The notes under the pieces: model-generated
Database searches by the model: none
The model's input: only the letters and a program-made list of their open reading frames with translations
What the model was told of the DNA's origin: nothing
Program-made: the position numbers and the translations under genes
NCBI RefSeq assembly: GCF_001949145.1
Contig: NW_019091418.1
Coordinates: 1,281,269 to 1,340,031 of the forward strand
DNA length: 58,763 nt
Reading direction: 5' to 3'
Origin: Acanthaster planci
Taxonomy: Eukaryota > Echinodermata > Asteroidea > Valvatida > Acanthasteridae
Part shown: in pieces, positions 57,666 to 58,763 of the stretch
Numbering within the stretch: the stretch's first letter is position 1
Layout of the letters: every line of letters starts with the position of its first letter

Positions 57666-58763
57666 CTGCGCGAATGAACAGAAATTACAAAATGGCGCAG
57701 TGACACGCCATAAATAAAAGACAAGATGTAGCCTCATCGAAGCACAGAATCACTGCGCGCTCATGCAGGTGCCTGCACATTGTGTTACCCTGCCATTTTC
57801 TTGTTCTGCGTACTTAAAATTGGGCTGTGCAGACACGGGACACAATTACCATGGAATGTTTTTCTTATGTTTTCACCATCACAAATTGCTGTTTTATGAT
57901 CTATTTGTGCCGTCTTGATTTATATTTATAATCCATTGGCTGCTCCATTTTTGTGGCTATTTCCTTCATTAATCAAAACACTTGAAGGATTGAGGACTGT
58001 GAGGATTAAGAAAGGCTTTACAGTGAGCACATGCACAAATCCAATTATACTGAAGTTGCTTATCACAAATTTTAATTGTCAGAATCAAAATTGTGCTGTC
58101 TTCGATTCAGAATGAGTACATATTCATTACATTCCTATGAGCTATAAGTTTATTTATTTCCTATATTTCAATGGCCAGTGCCACCACATCATTGTGCAAA
58201 AGAAAACTTAGAAAGCTTGTTTGCCTAGACTGTTTGCAAATTGACAAAAAGTCTTACTATCAATTCAGTCATAAAATATCTTGAACAAATTAACACTAAA
58301 GTTTTAGGATCAATATCAGAGAGAGATCCCTATATAATGTAAATGAGCCCTAATACACTGTCTGTGAACAGCAAACTAGTTTACCAAAAAAAGCAAAGAA
58401 AATAAATAAATTATTAAAAAAAGAAACAATACCCAGCTACTCGGTTGTAGAGAATATCGCTCATACTACTCATTCAAAACTAGATGACAGAGGTTCGAAG
58501 TTCAGGTCCAGATCAATACTTTGATTTTCCTTCCATACAGAGATGTTGAACAAAACACCAATTTGTTGACCAGATAATTTTTTTTCATTTCAGGAAAACA
58601 ACCCAATTTTTTATCTTATCTTTTGTTGCTAAAATAACATGTTTGTCCCCTAAATTATATTTTTGTGCCTCTTCAAAACGATAGATCCAGCTACATCAAG
58701 ATAATTTTATTAAGATAATAAGATCAAGCTAATGTCATTAATGAACAAACATTATTTTTGCCT
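57666..58763 (-). other. Upstream intron of the second gene
   Basis: 57980-58140 matches intron 28 of the first gene (shared GATTTGTGCATGTGC and GAATATGTACTCATTCTGAA words on the minus strand). Beyond about 58140 the match fades. No counterpart of exon 28 is found up to the window end. Confidence 0.6.

Overview
This is an intron-rich animal nuclear locus. Almost all the coding sequence lies in short exons with GT-AG borders and matching reading phase, and the non-coding space is full of decayed animal transposons: BEL/Pao, DIRS-like, an L2/CR1/Jockey-type LINE, Tc1 and mariner elements, foldback MITEs and tRNA-derived SINEs. The repeat spectrum and gene architecture fit a marine invertebrate (amphioxus, echinoderm or mollusc would all be plausible). 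The species cannot be fixed from sequence alone.

The window is dominated by one large + strand gene, traced here as 34 exon segments from 7190 to the stop codon at 46298. It encodes about 1,670 visible residues; the true N-terminus is not identified and a 483-base assembly gap (18295-18777) falls inside it. The order is about 23 ankyrin repeats (exons 1-22), a short acidic linker (exon 23), a WGR domain (exons 24-26), a PARP helical/regulatory domain (exons 27-30) and a C-terminal ADP-ribosyltransferase fold (exons 31-34). This ANK-WGR-PARP layout differs from true tankyrase (ANK-SAM-PARP) and resembles the nematode PME-5 type. The catalytic H-Y-E triad reads H-Y-F, and the WGR signature itself reads S-H-R.

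A second copy of the 3' part of the gene lies on the - strand (57665 down to 51967, running out of the window at its 5' end). The two genes converge tail to tail. Six exons keep identical phases, and intron and 3'-flank sequence is also recognisably shared, so this is an inverted segmental duplication. The helical-domain exons are almost identical between copies. The last three catalytic exons differ strongly, but both keep the Glu-to-Phe change.

Layout: 1-2250 unannotated AT-rich sequence; 2250-5370 a broken BEL/Pao retrotransposon (- strand); 5370-7189 repeat-like sequence with CRE octamers; 7190-30238 ankyrin exons, with a mariner with long inverted ends (13001-14094), the assembly gap, a 241-base foldback and a 1.4-kb MITE in introns; 30239-32494 a DIRS-type tyrosine-recombinase remnant; 32495-46298 WGR-PARP exons interrupted by an inverted-dimer Tc1 element (37565-39322), a LINE with a nested MITE (about 40715-42120) and a foldback MITE (45596-45958); 46299-51966 the spacer between the convergent genes with a second DIRS-like remnant; 51967-57665 the second gene; 57666-58763 its upstream intron.

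If both genes are expressed, they would make scaffold-like ankyrin proteins with an ADP-ribosyltransferase-fold tail that should not be able to build poly(ADP-ribose) chains. All exon borders come from reading splice sites and phase by eye; no alignment or transcript was available.
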